NCBI GenBank assembly: GCA_023384415.1 | Contig: JAHDWJ010000001.1 | Span: 270,799-334,798, forward strand | DNA length: 64,000 nucleotides | Direction of reading: 5' to 3' | DNA from: Anaerolineae bacterium | GTDB lineage: Bacteria; Chloroflexota; Anaerolineae; Promineifilales; Promineifilaceae | Shown here: positions 1 through 6,515 of the stretch, one piece after another | How the letters are laid out: each line of letters begins with the position of its first letter | Numbering within the stretch: the stretch's first letter is position 1 | Made by a program: the position numbers and the translations under genes | Notes under the pieces: model-generated | Told to the model about the DNA's origin: nothing | Seen by the model: the letters and a program-made list of their open reading frames with translations, nothing else | Database searches by the model: none

Positions 1-112
1 GTCCCACCAACGCTAAAATTTCCCCAGAGCGAATCTGCAACTGGGCCACAGACAGCACCTGCCGCTCCCCATACCAATGGGTAATCTCCTCCAGATGATA
101 ACTGGCGTTCAT
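1..112 (-). CDS. tupC: Tungstate ABC transporter ATP-binding protein, N-terminal fragment (cut by window edge)
   Basis: Only the first 37 residues are in the window. They read as the start of an ABC ATPase: a short beta strand, an aromatic WYGERQ stretch where the A-loop tyrosine sits, then GEILALVG leading into the Walker A loop just beyond the edge. The ATG lies in an ATGA overlap with the stop of the permease gene, so translation is probably coupled. By position it is the ATPase that powers the TupA/TupB importer on the cytoplasmic side of the membrane. The family is clear; tungstate specificity is taken from the TupA partner. Confidence 0.8.
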   Translation of the reverse strand, partial: MNASYHLEEITHWYGERQVLSVAQLQIRSGEILALVG

Positions 113-804
113 CGCTTCACCCCCTGCCAGCGGTACAACGCCCAGTTAGTGATGAAAGCCAGGCTCAAGAGAATGATGCCCAGTGCCAGAGCCAGGGCAA
201 AGTTCCCTTTGCGTGTTTCTAAAACGATGGCTGTGGTAAGAACGCGCGTTTGCCCTTCAATATTGCCTCCCACCAGCATCACTGCTCCTACTTCAGAGAT
301 GATGCTGCCAAAAGCAGCTACAATAGCCGCTAACATCCCCTGGCGAGCCTCACTGAGTACCGCCCAGGTCAACTGCCAACGGGTAGCCCCTAATGATTGC
401 ACCTGTAAGCGCACCGCCGGGTCTACCGCTTGCACTGCCGTCAGGGTCAGCCCTATCACCAGAGGTAGGGCGATGATGGTCTGGGCCAGGATCATGGCTC
501 TGGGGGTAAAAAGCCAGCGTAGATCGCCCAAGATGCCCTGGTTGGAGAGGAAGAGGTAAACAAAGAGGCCAACAACAACGGGGGGCAGCCCCATACCAGT
601 GTAGATCAGGGGAAGCAGGCAGCCAGCCAGAGGAACGCGGTTGCGTAAACCCATCCACGCCCCCACCGGCACACCTAGCAGCACCGCCAGGAACAATGCC
701 CCACCCGTCACCTGCAAGGTCAGGGCCAGGATCCCCCGTAATTCGGCATCAAAGCGGAACAGCAACCGTATGGCTTCGCCTGTAGCCTGAATGAGCGTTT
801 CCAT
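109..804 (-). CDS. tupB: Tungstate ABC transporter permease TupB
   Basis: A 231-residue membrane protein with about five or six hydrophobic segments. It has a binding-protein-dependent permease signature at residues about 136-165 (SLGATRWQ followed by the EAA-type helix), the loop that docks on the ATPase. Length and layout fit the TupB/WtpB branch, whose permeases are short and homodimeric. The start overlaps the stop of tupA (TAATG) and the stop overlaps the ATPase start (ATGA), so this is a tightly coupled tupA-tupB-tupC operon. It forms the membrane channel for tungstate or a related oxyanion. Confidence 0.88.
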   Translation of the reverse strand: METLIQATGEAIRLLFRFDAELRGILALTLQVTGGALFLAVLLGVPVGAWMGLRNRVPLAGCLLPLIYTGMGLPPVVVGLFVYLFLSNQGILGDLRWLFTPRAMILAQTIIALPLVIGLTLTAVQAVDPAVRLQVQSLGATRWQLTWAVLSEARQGMLAAIVAAFGSIISEVGAVMLVGGNIEGQTRVLTTAIVLETRKGNFALALALGIILLSLAFITNWALYRWQGVKR

Positions 805-1643
805 TAGCGGGCGTCAGGATAAAATAGGGGTTGGCCATATACCTCGACCCCGAACGCGCCAATAGCGGCCTGGGTTTCTGGGGTGGCGAGCCAATTGACA
901 AACAGTTCGGCCAACTCCTGGTTAATGTTCCCTTTATCCGGGTTGACCGGGATGACTCCATAAGGATTTAACAAATCAGGGTCTCGATTGTCGGCTATGC
1001 TGGCTCCGCCAACGATGATGACCAAATTTGGCAGGTTGCTTTGTAAAGCCAGGAACGTCCCCCGGTCTGTCAGAGTGTAGGCCCCAGTCTCGTTGGCGTA
1101 GGTGAGGGTATCCCCCATGCCCTGCCCCAATGAATTGTACCAACTGCTTGTTGGATCAGGGGTCAGGCCAGCTATACTCCATAACGCTTTCTCTTTGCTG
1201 TGGGTGCCGCTGTCATCCCCACGGGAGGCGAAGGGCGCGGCCGCGTCAGCGATTACGGTCAGAGCCTCATGGGCCAGGGTCATCCCGCGCACCCCTGCTG
1301 GGTCGCTGGCAGGTCCTACCAGCACAAAATCGTTATACATGACATCAGCCCGGTACAACCCATGCCCGGCGGCGACAAAGGCATCTTCGCGGCCGCGGGC
1401 ATGAACCAAAATCACATCCGCATCCCCCGCTTCACCCAGAGCAATCGCCTGGCCCGTCCCCACCGCAACGATATCCACACGGGCGTTATATTGCTCCTCA
1501 AATGTCGGCAAAATAGCTGTCAACAACCCTGAATCAGCCGTACTGGTTGTTGTGGCCAATCGCAGCACCGCTGGTTCCTTTGCTCTACATGCCACCAGCA
1601 GGGCAAATATGACCATTACCCATAACCATCGTGTTAAGCGCAT
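804..1643 (-). CDS. tupA: Tungstate-binding lipoprotein TupA
   Basis: A 279-residue solute-binding lipoprotein. A hydrophobic signal ends in a lipobox with Cys19 (LLVAC). The mature part starts with the family pattern LATTTST (residues 29-35), which carries the oxyanion-binding Thr/Ser residues, and has RGDDSGTH at 141-148, a second typical TupA binding loop. It captures tungstate outside the cell and hands it to TupB. TupA proteins are usually highly selective for tungstate over molybdate, but the sequence alone cannot prove this. It is first in the operon, preceded by a promoter overlapped by a ModE-like operator. A tungsten-type aldehyde oxidoreductase lies 14 kb away. Confidence 0.88.
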   Translation of the reverse strand: MRLTRWLWVMVIFALLVACRAKEPAVLRLATTTSTADSGLLTAILPTFEEQYNARVDIVAVGTGQAIALGEAGDADVILVHARGREDAFVAAGHGLYRADVMYNDFVLVGPASDPAGVRGMTLAHEALTVIADAAAPFASRGDDSGTHSKEKALWSIAGLTPDPTSSWYNSLGQGMGDTLTYANETGAYTLTDRGTFLALQSNLPNLVIIVGGASIADNRDPDLLNPYGVIPVNPDKGNINQELAELFVNWLATPETQAAIGAFGVEVYGQPLFYPDAR

Positions 1644-1673
1644 CGTTTTTCTCTCTTGATATAAAAGAAATCA

Positions 1674-1700
1674 ATCGCTATGACAAATAATCATAACGCT
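1674..1700 (-). promoter_or_regulatory. ModE-box-like operator in the tupA leader
   Basis: Imperfect inverted repeat: ATCGCTATGA (1674-1683), 7 nt, TCATAACGCT (1691-1700). The inner arms CGCTATGA and TCATAACG differ from perfect symmetry at one base. It resembles the enterobacterial ModE box as remembered (ATCGCTATATA, 6-7 nt, TATATAACGAT). It covers the expected transcription start of tupA, the usual position for repression, and a ModE-type gene lies just upstream. Binding itself is inferred. Confidence 0.65.
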
Positions 1701-1705
1701 GGCAA

Positions 1706-1734
1706 AGTATAATCAAGAGAGACGAACTAAACAA
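1706..1734 (-). promoter_or_regulatory. Predicted sigma70-type promoter of tupABC
   Basis: Read on the minus strand, TTGTTT (1729-1734) and TATACT (1706-1711) are separated by exactly 17 nt, giving a start near 1699, inside the ModE-box-like repeat. The leader to the tupA ATG is about 55 nt. Both hexamers are close to consensus. Confidence 0.55.
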
Positions 1735-1816
1735 GGTTCGGCAGGGGAATGAAAGCGGGGAACTTTGGGACCTGGAGGAACTCAGCGGAGGTTATACTGT
1801 TCCACCCGTGATTCCT

Positions 1817-2167
1817 TCATCTCTGGCTATCGTCAAAGTCAAAAAGTGCCTGGTAATGCCGATGGATTTCGCCTTCGATTTGCTGGCTAAATTGGTTGAA
1901 TTTGTCCAGGTAAGCCTGGGCTGTGGGGGTGAGGGTGGCCCCACCCCCACCATGACCGCCAGTTTGGGTTTCGACGAGCTTTTGCCCCAGGCGGGTCTCC
2001 ATCTCGTGGATTTTTTGCCAGGCGGTGCGGTAATGGATGCCAAGCTGGGCTGCGGCCGCGCTGATAGACCCGGTTTCGCCTACGGCCTGCAATAGCCTGA
2101 CTCGCCAGATAGACAGACCAACTTCTCCGTTTATTTCTAGCCAAAGATTAAATTGCGGTTTCATCAT
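1817..2167 (-). CDS. ModE-type winged-helix regulator lacking a molybdate-binding (MOP) domain
   Basis: A 116-residue protein matching the N-terminal DNA-binding domain of ModE: a LysR-like helix-turn-helix at about 34-53 (GSISAAAAQLGIHYRTAW), then the wing with GGHGGGGATLT, a hallmark of ModE. The C-terminal MOP/TOBE oxyanion-sensing domains of full ModE are absent, so ligand sensing, if any, is indirect or uses another protein. It lies upstream of tupA on the same strand, and the intervening 173 nt hold a promoter and a ModE-box-like repeat. Inferred role: repressor of tungstate/molybdate uptake when the metal is plentiful. Two ATG codons are adjacent at the start; an AGGATCG stretch precedes them. 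Confidence 0.8.
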   Translation of the reverse strand: MMKPQFNLWLEINGEVGLSIWRVRLLQAVGETGSISAAAAQLGIHYRTAWQKIHEMETRLGQKLVETQTGGHGGGGATLTPTAQAYLDKFNQFSQQIEGEIHRHYQALFDFDDSQR

Positions 2168-2489
2168 AGTTCGATCCTACGTTTTTAACGCAGTTGTCAG
2201 GTAAGCGCCCGCAGAGAATTGCCTTTAACCCGCGAAATCCCCAAGAGTCGGCGCATCCATAACTGGGCCGGCAAAATAGACCCCTATTGTTTGTTCAACG
2301 AATAATAGGCTATTTGGCGAGGAAGTCATACGCTGTTTAGCGCATCAAAGTAAAAATAACTCCGGTTAGAATAGAGACTGGTTCACACGTTGAATATCTG
2401 GATTTTGGCAAGTGGTGATTCACTCTCGGGAATATACACCACGAAACGCCAAACCCAACAGCATATTTGCCTTGAGGAGCAACATTTAT
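2168..2489. other. Divergent intergenic region between the ModE-type gene and the cupredoxin gene
   Basis: 322 nt, AT-richer than its flanks, with no convincing small gene. It must hold the promoters of both neighbours. A weak -10-like TAGAAT at 2367-2372 could serve the cupredoxin gene. No clear operator was recognised. Confidence 0.4.
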
Positions 2490-2945
2490 ATGAAGAAGAT
2501 AACCTTTGGTTTGTTGATTGTATTGATCAGTTTGATTACTGCGTGTAGTTCAACGGCCACACCCTCTAGCTCAACCACCTTATCCGGGGCTGAATTTACG
2601 CTGGTGGCAACGGATATTGTTTATGACAAAAAAACGCTGGAAGTGACTGCCGGGCAGCCGCTCAAAATCATATTTCGCAATGATGGATTTCTGGAACATG
2701 ATTTCAGCATTATGAAGATAGCCCATTCCGGCACAGTGATGACACACGAAGATCATGGGATGGGGGGACATGATATGGGCCATATGCACGAGCAGCCTGA
2801 TGTTCACGTGGCGGCCGCGATGAATGGGGGTTCTAGCACCCTGGAATTTACCCCTTCTGAACCAGGGGAGTATGAGTATTACTGTACCGTAGCCGGGCAC
2901 AAAGAAGCAGGGATGGTGGGTAAACTGATCGTAACAGCCCCCTAA
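2490..2945 (+). CDS. Cupredoxin (plastocyanin-like) lipoprotein
   Basis: A 151-residue exported copper protein. The start at 2490 is chosen because it has a GAGGAG ribosome site 9 nt upstream and gives a proper lipoprotein signal (LISLITAC, Cys19); upstream in-frame starts would bury that signal. The type-1 copper ligand set is complete and in order: His70 (in EHDF), Cys132 (in EYYC), His137 (AGH) and Met142 (AGM). An insertion at about 86-106 is rich in His and Met and may bind additional copper. Such proteins shuttle electrons or store copper at the outer face of the membrane. It appears to be a single gene with its own leader. Confidence 0.85.
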   Translation: MKKITFGLLIVLISLITACSSTATPSSSTTLSGAEFTLVATDIVYDKKTLEVTAGQPLKIIFRNDGFLEHDFSIMKIAHSGTVMTHEDHGMGGHDMGHMHEQPDVHVAAAMNGGSSTLEFTPSEPGEYEYYCTVAGHKEAGMVGKLIVTAP

Positions 2946-2946
2946 C

Positions 2947-3060
2947 CTGGACAAGCCAGAAAAGATTTATCCACAGATGTCACCGATGAACACAGATTTT
3001 TAAGCCATCTGTGACAATCTGTGTCATCTGTGGATCAGTTCTTGTTTTCTGTACAAGGGG
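2947..3060 (+). repeat. Dispersed repeat, copy A (CACAGAT family)
   Basis: Directly after the cupredoxin stop. It begins with a CTGGACAAGCCAGAAAAGAT block, contains several CACAGAT/ATCTGTG words that can fold together, and ends TTGTTTTCTGTACAAG. Related copies lie at about 40935-41197 (opposite orientation) and 54128-54345. It sits between convergent genes and may act as a terminator as well. Confidence 0.7.
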
Positions 3061-3079
3061 TTGACTCGTAAAGTACTAA

Positions 3080-6025
3080 TTATTTTGACTCTTCATCCTT
3101 ACGCCCTTCTTGCTGCTGCCGTTTTTTGGCTAACAGGCGGGAGGCCAGGGCGGTGCTGTCACGGGGTGGGGGAGAGGTGGGGGGCGAGGGCGCGGCCGCT
3201 GGCGGTTCCGCTTTTGGGGGGGCAGTTGGGGGCTGTTCCGTTCGTTCGACTGGCCGGGTAAAGAGTGTTTCCCCACTGCTGGCCCCTTCCCCAGGGCGCC
3301 GCGCTCGTGCTTTAGCCTCAAACAGGCTGCTCATCTGCTCGGCCCGCTCTGGGTCTACAATGGGGGATGGGAAAAGGCGGGTTAGAACGCGGCCGCCGGT
3401 GGCCGCCCAGGCCCGCTCCATATCCGTTCGGGTGACCACCAGACGGCGCAGGGCAATATCTAGGGGCAGCAGCATTAAAGCGGTAAAGGTGAGCCAATGC
3501 CAGATGGGGCGGGTGGTGGCATCACTGGCCAGGGTGTGATCAAACGCCCCTGATGGATTCCCGCTCAGGTCGCGGCCGCTGGTCAGTTCGGCTATTTGAG
3601 CCAAAAGCTGCGGATTACCACCAAACTGCTGATATTCTGGCGAATACCCTAATACCCAACCACTCGTTTGGCCGATAACCGTATCATCCCCCGGCAGATT
3701 GCCGGCCACCCGAATCAGATACGCCCCGGTATCATCTGGGCTAAACGCCGCCTCATACCGACCTGGAGCGATTTGCTGCAGCGTGACGTTGGTCGTCACG
3801 CCAACGGGGGAAACCACATTGGCTTCCATTACCAGATTGTTGAGAAATTGACCATTGCTGTCACGGGCATCTACCGTCAGGGTACCTTGTTTCCCCTGAT
3901 AACTTACCACCGTTTCGATCAAATTGTCCCGGTCTTGGGAGATGGTCCAGCGGACTGCCTGTCCCCAGAACGGAGCAAACCCGGCCCAACGTACCCAATC
4001 AACACCCCATCGCCCCGTTGCATCTGAGGTCCAGGCCACCGCCCGACCCAACCCATATTGCCAGACCGCCAGCAAGGGGTCGCCCTGGTGGGTTTCCAGG
4101 ATAACCTGAGCGGTGTTCTTGGGGGAAGCCCCTACATAACCATAAAGCGGGGGGACAGCTTGAATCCCAGTCAGAATGGGGCTGCTGCTTACCTGGGTGG
4201 GGAAAAATCGCTCTTCAATGAGGTAGGTGCGCTGAATGGAGGTTGTTTCCTGGGTAAAAATTTGGGGCAAATTGGCTGCCCGGTCGGTGAAATGAAAGCG
4301 GCCATTGCCTCGTTCGGCCATCTGTTGCAGCCAGGGTACATCTGGCCCATTGCCAATGGCGACGAAGGAGATGGTTACACCTTGCGCTACTAAACTATCT
4401 AGCAGCTCGGGTACTCCGTCTTTTTGCTCGGAGTCGGCCCCATCGGCCAGGACGATGATGTGCTGGACTTCGGTGGGGAATTGGGCCAGGGCACCCGCGG
4501 CCGCTTCCAACCCATTGCGCACATAAATCCCCCCGCCCCCGGCCCCAATTTGCCGTATCTGGCCAATTGCCTGCTCTCGTTCCGTAGCGGAGATGGGGCC
4601 GATGGGATTGTTGGGCTGAGTGTCTACGGGAATAACGGTGATGACATCAAAATCGTTGAGAAGCTCCACCACGCGCACCGCCCCTTCAGCGGCCAACTGA
4701 ATTTTTGTCACCCCTCCCTCATTCATTCCCATACTGCCGGAGCGGTCAATGACGATAACAATGCTGACGGCGGGGAACCGTTCTTGATCTTTGATTTGCA
4801 TGTCTACTGGCAATGTTTCTTCCAGGGGTGTCTGAAAATACCCCCCCATACCATAGCTTTGTGGCCCACCAACTGCAACCAGCCCTCCTCCCAGGTCACG
4901 GACATAGGTTTGTAAAATTTCCATTTTTCGAGGGGTTAAATATTTGGCGTTGACATTGACCAGGATGATGGCCCCGTAATTGCTCAGTTCGGCCAGGTTA
5001 GCGGGTAAACCGGCAGGGGTGGTTAAATCTACTTCCAGGCCGATGGCTTGGAGGGCGAGGATAAGGGGGGGAGCTTCATCAGGGTATGGGTTACCAGTGT
5101 CGTCCAAAGTGCCATCGTTGGCGACGAGGAGAACGCGGGGCGGCCCGGCGATGTCGGTGAAGGCGGCCAGTTCGTTATTTTGGAAGTAGCTGTCCTGGGT
5201 TGGGATCAGCTCTACCCGGTAGCGGGCAAATTCTGGCTCGGTGGCTTGTAGGCGGATGGTATGGTTGGTGATCCCGGCATTGAGTTGGATCGGCTCATCA
5301 AAAATGACCCGGCTGCCAGCCAGGACGCGGAGGATGGCTGGCATGTTATGGCTGCTTTCGATGCCGATCTGGATGGCGAACGCTTCCCCTTGGGTGACGC
5401 GGCTGGGGGCGTTGACGCTGGTGATAAATGCTTCAATAGCGGCCGCGTTGTCCTGTATTAAGGGAATATAATCAATCTGGATACCAGACGCGGCCGCGAG
5501 TCGGGCTGCTTCCATCGTATCACCAATCGTAGCCGCGCCATCACTGATAATCACCATGCGTCGGGCGGGGCCGGCGGGGAAAATCGCCAGCCCCAGGCGA
5601 ATCGCCTCCGCCAGGTCCGTATGCAGCGTCTGTGGCACGGAGCTGATAGGGGCTAACTCTGCCAGACGGCTCATCGGTCGGTCTACCAGGGCATTGGCTC
5701 CAAAAACAATCACCGCCGCCTGATCGTCAGCCGTCATATGGTTCATCGCTTCACGGATGATTTGCTCTGCCTGGTCCACCTGCTCCGGTCCCATCGAGTC
5801 AGAAACATCCAGGAGGAAGACAACCGCCAACTCATCAGCCGCTCGGACAGCCTGGGCTCCAGCCAGGGCCAGGATGAGGAGCAGGATGATGAGCAGGCGG
5901 GTAATGAGGCTGCCCCAATCTCGCCAGGGGGCGCGGCGGTAGGATGTGGGCTGCGGCCGCGCCAACCCATAAAAGTAGGGCAAAGTGAGCAAAAGCAAAA
6001 GGGCCAGAGGTGTCGTGAAATTCAT
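3080..6025 (-). CDS. Large BatA-like protein with two VWA domains and a glutamine amidotransferase-like core
   Basis: A 981-residue membrane protein. Two hydrophobic segments at the N-terminus (about 5-20 and 40-60) resemble the aerotolerance/BatA N-terminal region. The first von Willebrand A domain has a full metal site (Asp73, Ser75, Ser77 in DVSDS). A class-I glutamine amidotransferase-like stretch follows at about 350-400, without an obvious catalytic Cys. The second VWA domain has DRSGS (Asp427, Ser429, Ser431). A membrane helix lies near 860, followed by a Pro/Ala-rich cytoplasmic tail ending in a charged KK/RKDEESK stretch. Proteins of this layout are widespread in Chloroflexota and Planctomycetes but have no firm function. 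The gene starts 2 nt after the stop of the DCC-family gene (TAAGCATG), so the two are likely co-translated. Confidence 0.82.
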   Translation of the reverse strand: MNFTTPLALLLLLTLPYFYGLARPQPTSYRRAPWRDWGSLITRLLIILLLILALAGAQAVRAADELAVVFLLDVSDSMGPEQVDQAEQIIREAMNHMTADDQAAVIVFGANALVDRPMSRLAELAPISSVPQTLHTDLAEAIRLGLAIFPAGPARRMVIISDGAATIGDTMEAARLAAASGIQIDYIPLIQDNAAAIEAFITSVNAPSRVTQGEAFAIQIGIESSHNMPAILRVLAGSRVIFDEPIQLNAGITNHTIRLQATEPEFARYRVELIPTQDSYFQNNELAAFTDIAGPPRVLLVANDGTLDDTGNPYPDEAPPLILALQAIGLEVDLTTPAGLPANLAELSNYGAIILVNVNAKYLTPRKMEILQTYVRDLGGGLVAVGGPQSYGMGGYFQTPLEETLPVDMQIKDQERFPAVSIVIVIDRSGSMGMNEGGVTKIQLAAEGAVRVVELLNDFDVITVIPVDTQPNNPIGPISATEREQAIGQIRQIGAGGGGIYVRNGLEAAAGALAQFPTEVQHIIVLADGADSEQKDGVPELLDSLVAQGVTISFVAIGNGPDVPWLQQMAERGNGRFHFTDRAANLPQIFTQETTSIQRTYLIEERFFPTQVSSSPILTGIQAVPPLYGYVGASPKNTAQVILETHQGDPLLAVWQYGLGRAVAWTSDATGRWGVDWVRWAGFAPFWGQAVRWTISQDRDNLIETVVSYQGKQGTLTVDARDSNGQFLNNLVMEANVVSPVGVTTNVTLQQIAPGRYEAAFSPDDTGAYLIRVAGNLPGDDTVIGQTSGWVLGYSPEYQQFGGNPQLLAQIAELTSGRDLSGNPSGAFDHTLASDATTRPIWHWLTFTALMLLPLDIALRRLVVTRTDMERAWAATGGRVLTRLFPSPIVDPERAEQMSSLFEAKARARRPGEGASSGETLFTRPVERTEQPPTAPPKAEPPAAAPSPPTSPPPRDSTALASRLLAKKRQQQEGRKDEESK

Positions 6026-6027
6026 GC

Positions 6028-6429
6028 TTATTGGCCCGGCTTTTGGGAGGCATTGTTGGGCGGTAAAGCACAGGCGGCGGTGGAGCCAGGCATGAGGTGA
6101 CGGTGTTCAGCGATCCAGCGGTAGAGCGAATCTTCTAATTGGCGCAGGCCAGGGATACGGTAGAGTAAAGCAAGCGGCCGCGCCCACCAAATATAACGCA
6201 AACATTGGTTGACCGCGGCCGCGCCCCCCCATACCTTTTCATCTGGGGTAATGAGCCACACCTGGGTCAACACATCTTCCAGACTCAGGTTGTACTGCTC
6301 TAGTAGTTCAGGGACGGCGTGCCAGGGAGTAATGGTAATTTTATGGTGGCTAAACGTCTGCACGAGACGGGCGGTTTTCTCTCAAAAGCCGCAGTCACCA
6401 TCATAAATCAACAAAGGGTTAGAACTCAT
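6028..6429 (-). CDS. DCC-family (DUF393) thiol-disulfide oxidoreductase with in-frame TGA at the second redox Cys; selenoprotein candidate
   Basis: From the ATG at 6429 the frame reads MSSNPLLIYDGDCGF, then TGA (6384-6382), then EKTARLVQTF and on without a break to a stop at 6028; 133 residues if TGA is decoded. The family signature is YDGDCxxC, so the TGA replaces exactly the second cysteine of the CxxC redox pair. Everything after it (the VWLI-TPDEKVWGGAAAVN core, LYRIPGLRQLEDSLYRWI and an intact C-terminus) looks under selection. A stem-loop lies at bacterial SECIS distance. Alternatives: a one-base nonsense mutation (TGC or TGT to TGA) or a sequencing error, with a truncated GTG-started product at 6363. 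It is translationally coupled to the VWA gene downstream. Confidence 0.7.
6355..6369 (-). promoter_or_regulatory. Candidate bacterial SECIS stem-loop
   Basis: On the mRNA strand CGTCT (6369-6365), loop CGTGC (6364-6360), AGACG (6359-6355): a perfect 5-bp stem. The loop begins 17 nt after the TGA and has G in its second position. As I recall the bacterial SECIS rule, the apical loop should be 16-37 nt downstream of UGA with a G among the first two loop bases; this fits. The lower stem is weak. Confidence 0.45.
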
Positions 6430-6469
6430 ACTGTTTCTCAATCAAATTTGATTCAACCACACCTGGCAT

Positions 6470-6495
6470 GAATTCGCCCTGGTTTGGGCGAATTC
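6470..6495. terminator. Hairpin between the histidine kinase and DCC genes
   Basis: Perfect 10-bp inverted repeat GAATTCGCCC (6470-6479) and GGGCGAATTC (6486-6495) with a 6-nt loop, 20 nt past the kinase stop. There is no T-run, so it is either a weak terminator, an RNA stability element, or part of the AATTCG dispersed repeats seen elsewhere. Confidence 0.4.
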
Positions 6496-6515
6496 GTGTC
6501 AATTCGCGGCAAAAG

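Noticed and set aside
6028..6363. Treating the DCC-family gene as a normal 111-residue protein from GTG 6363
   Set aside because: That start skips the redox motif YDGDC, which is present in frame upstream after its own ATG; the truncated product would lack its active site.
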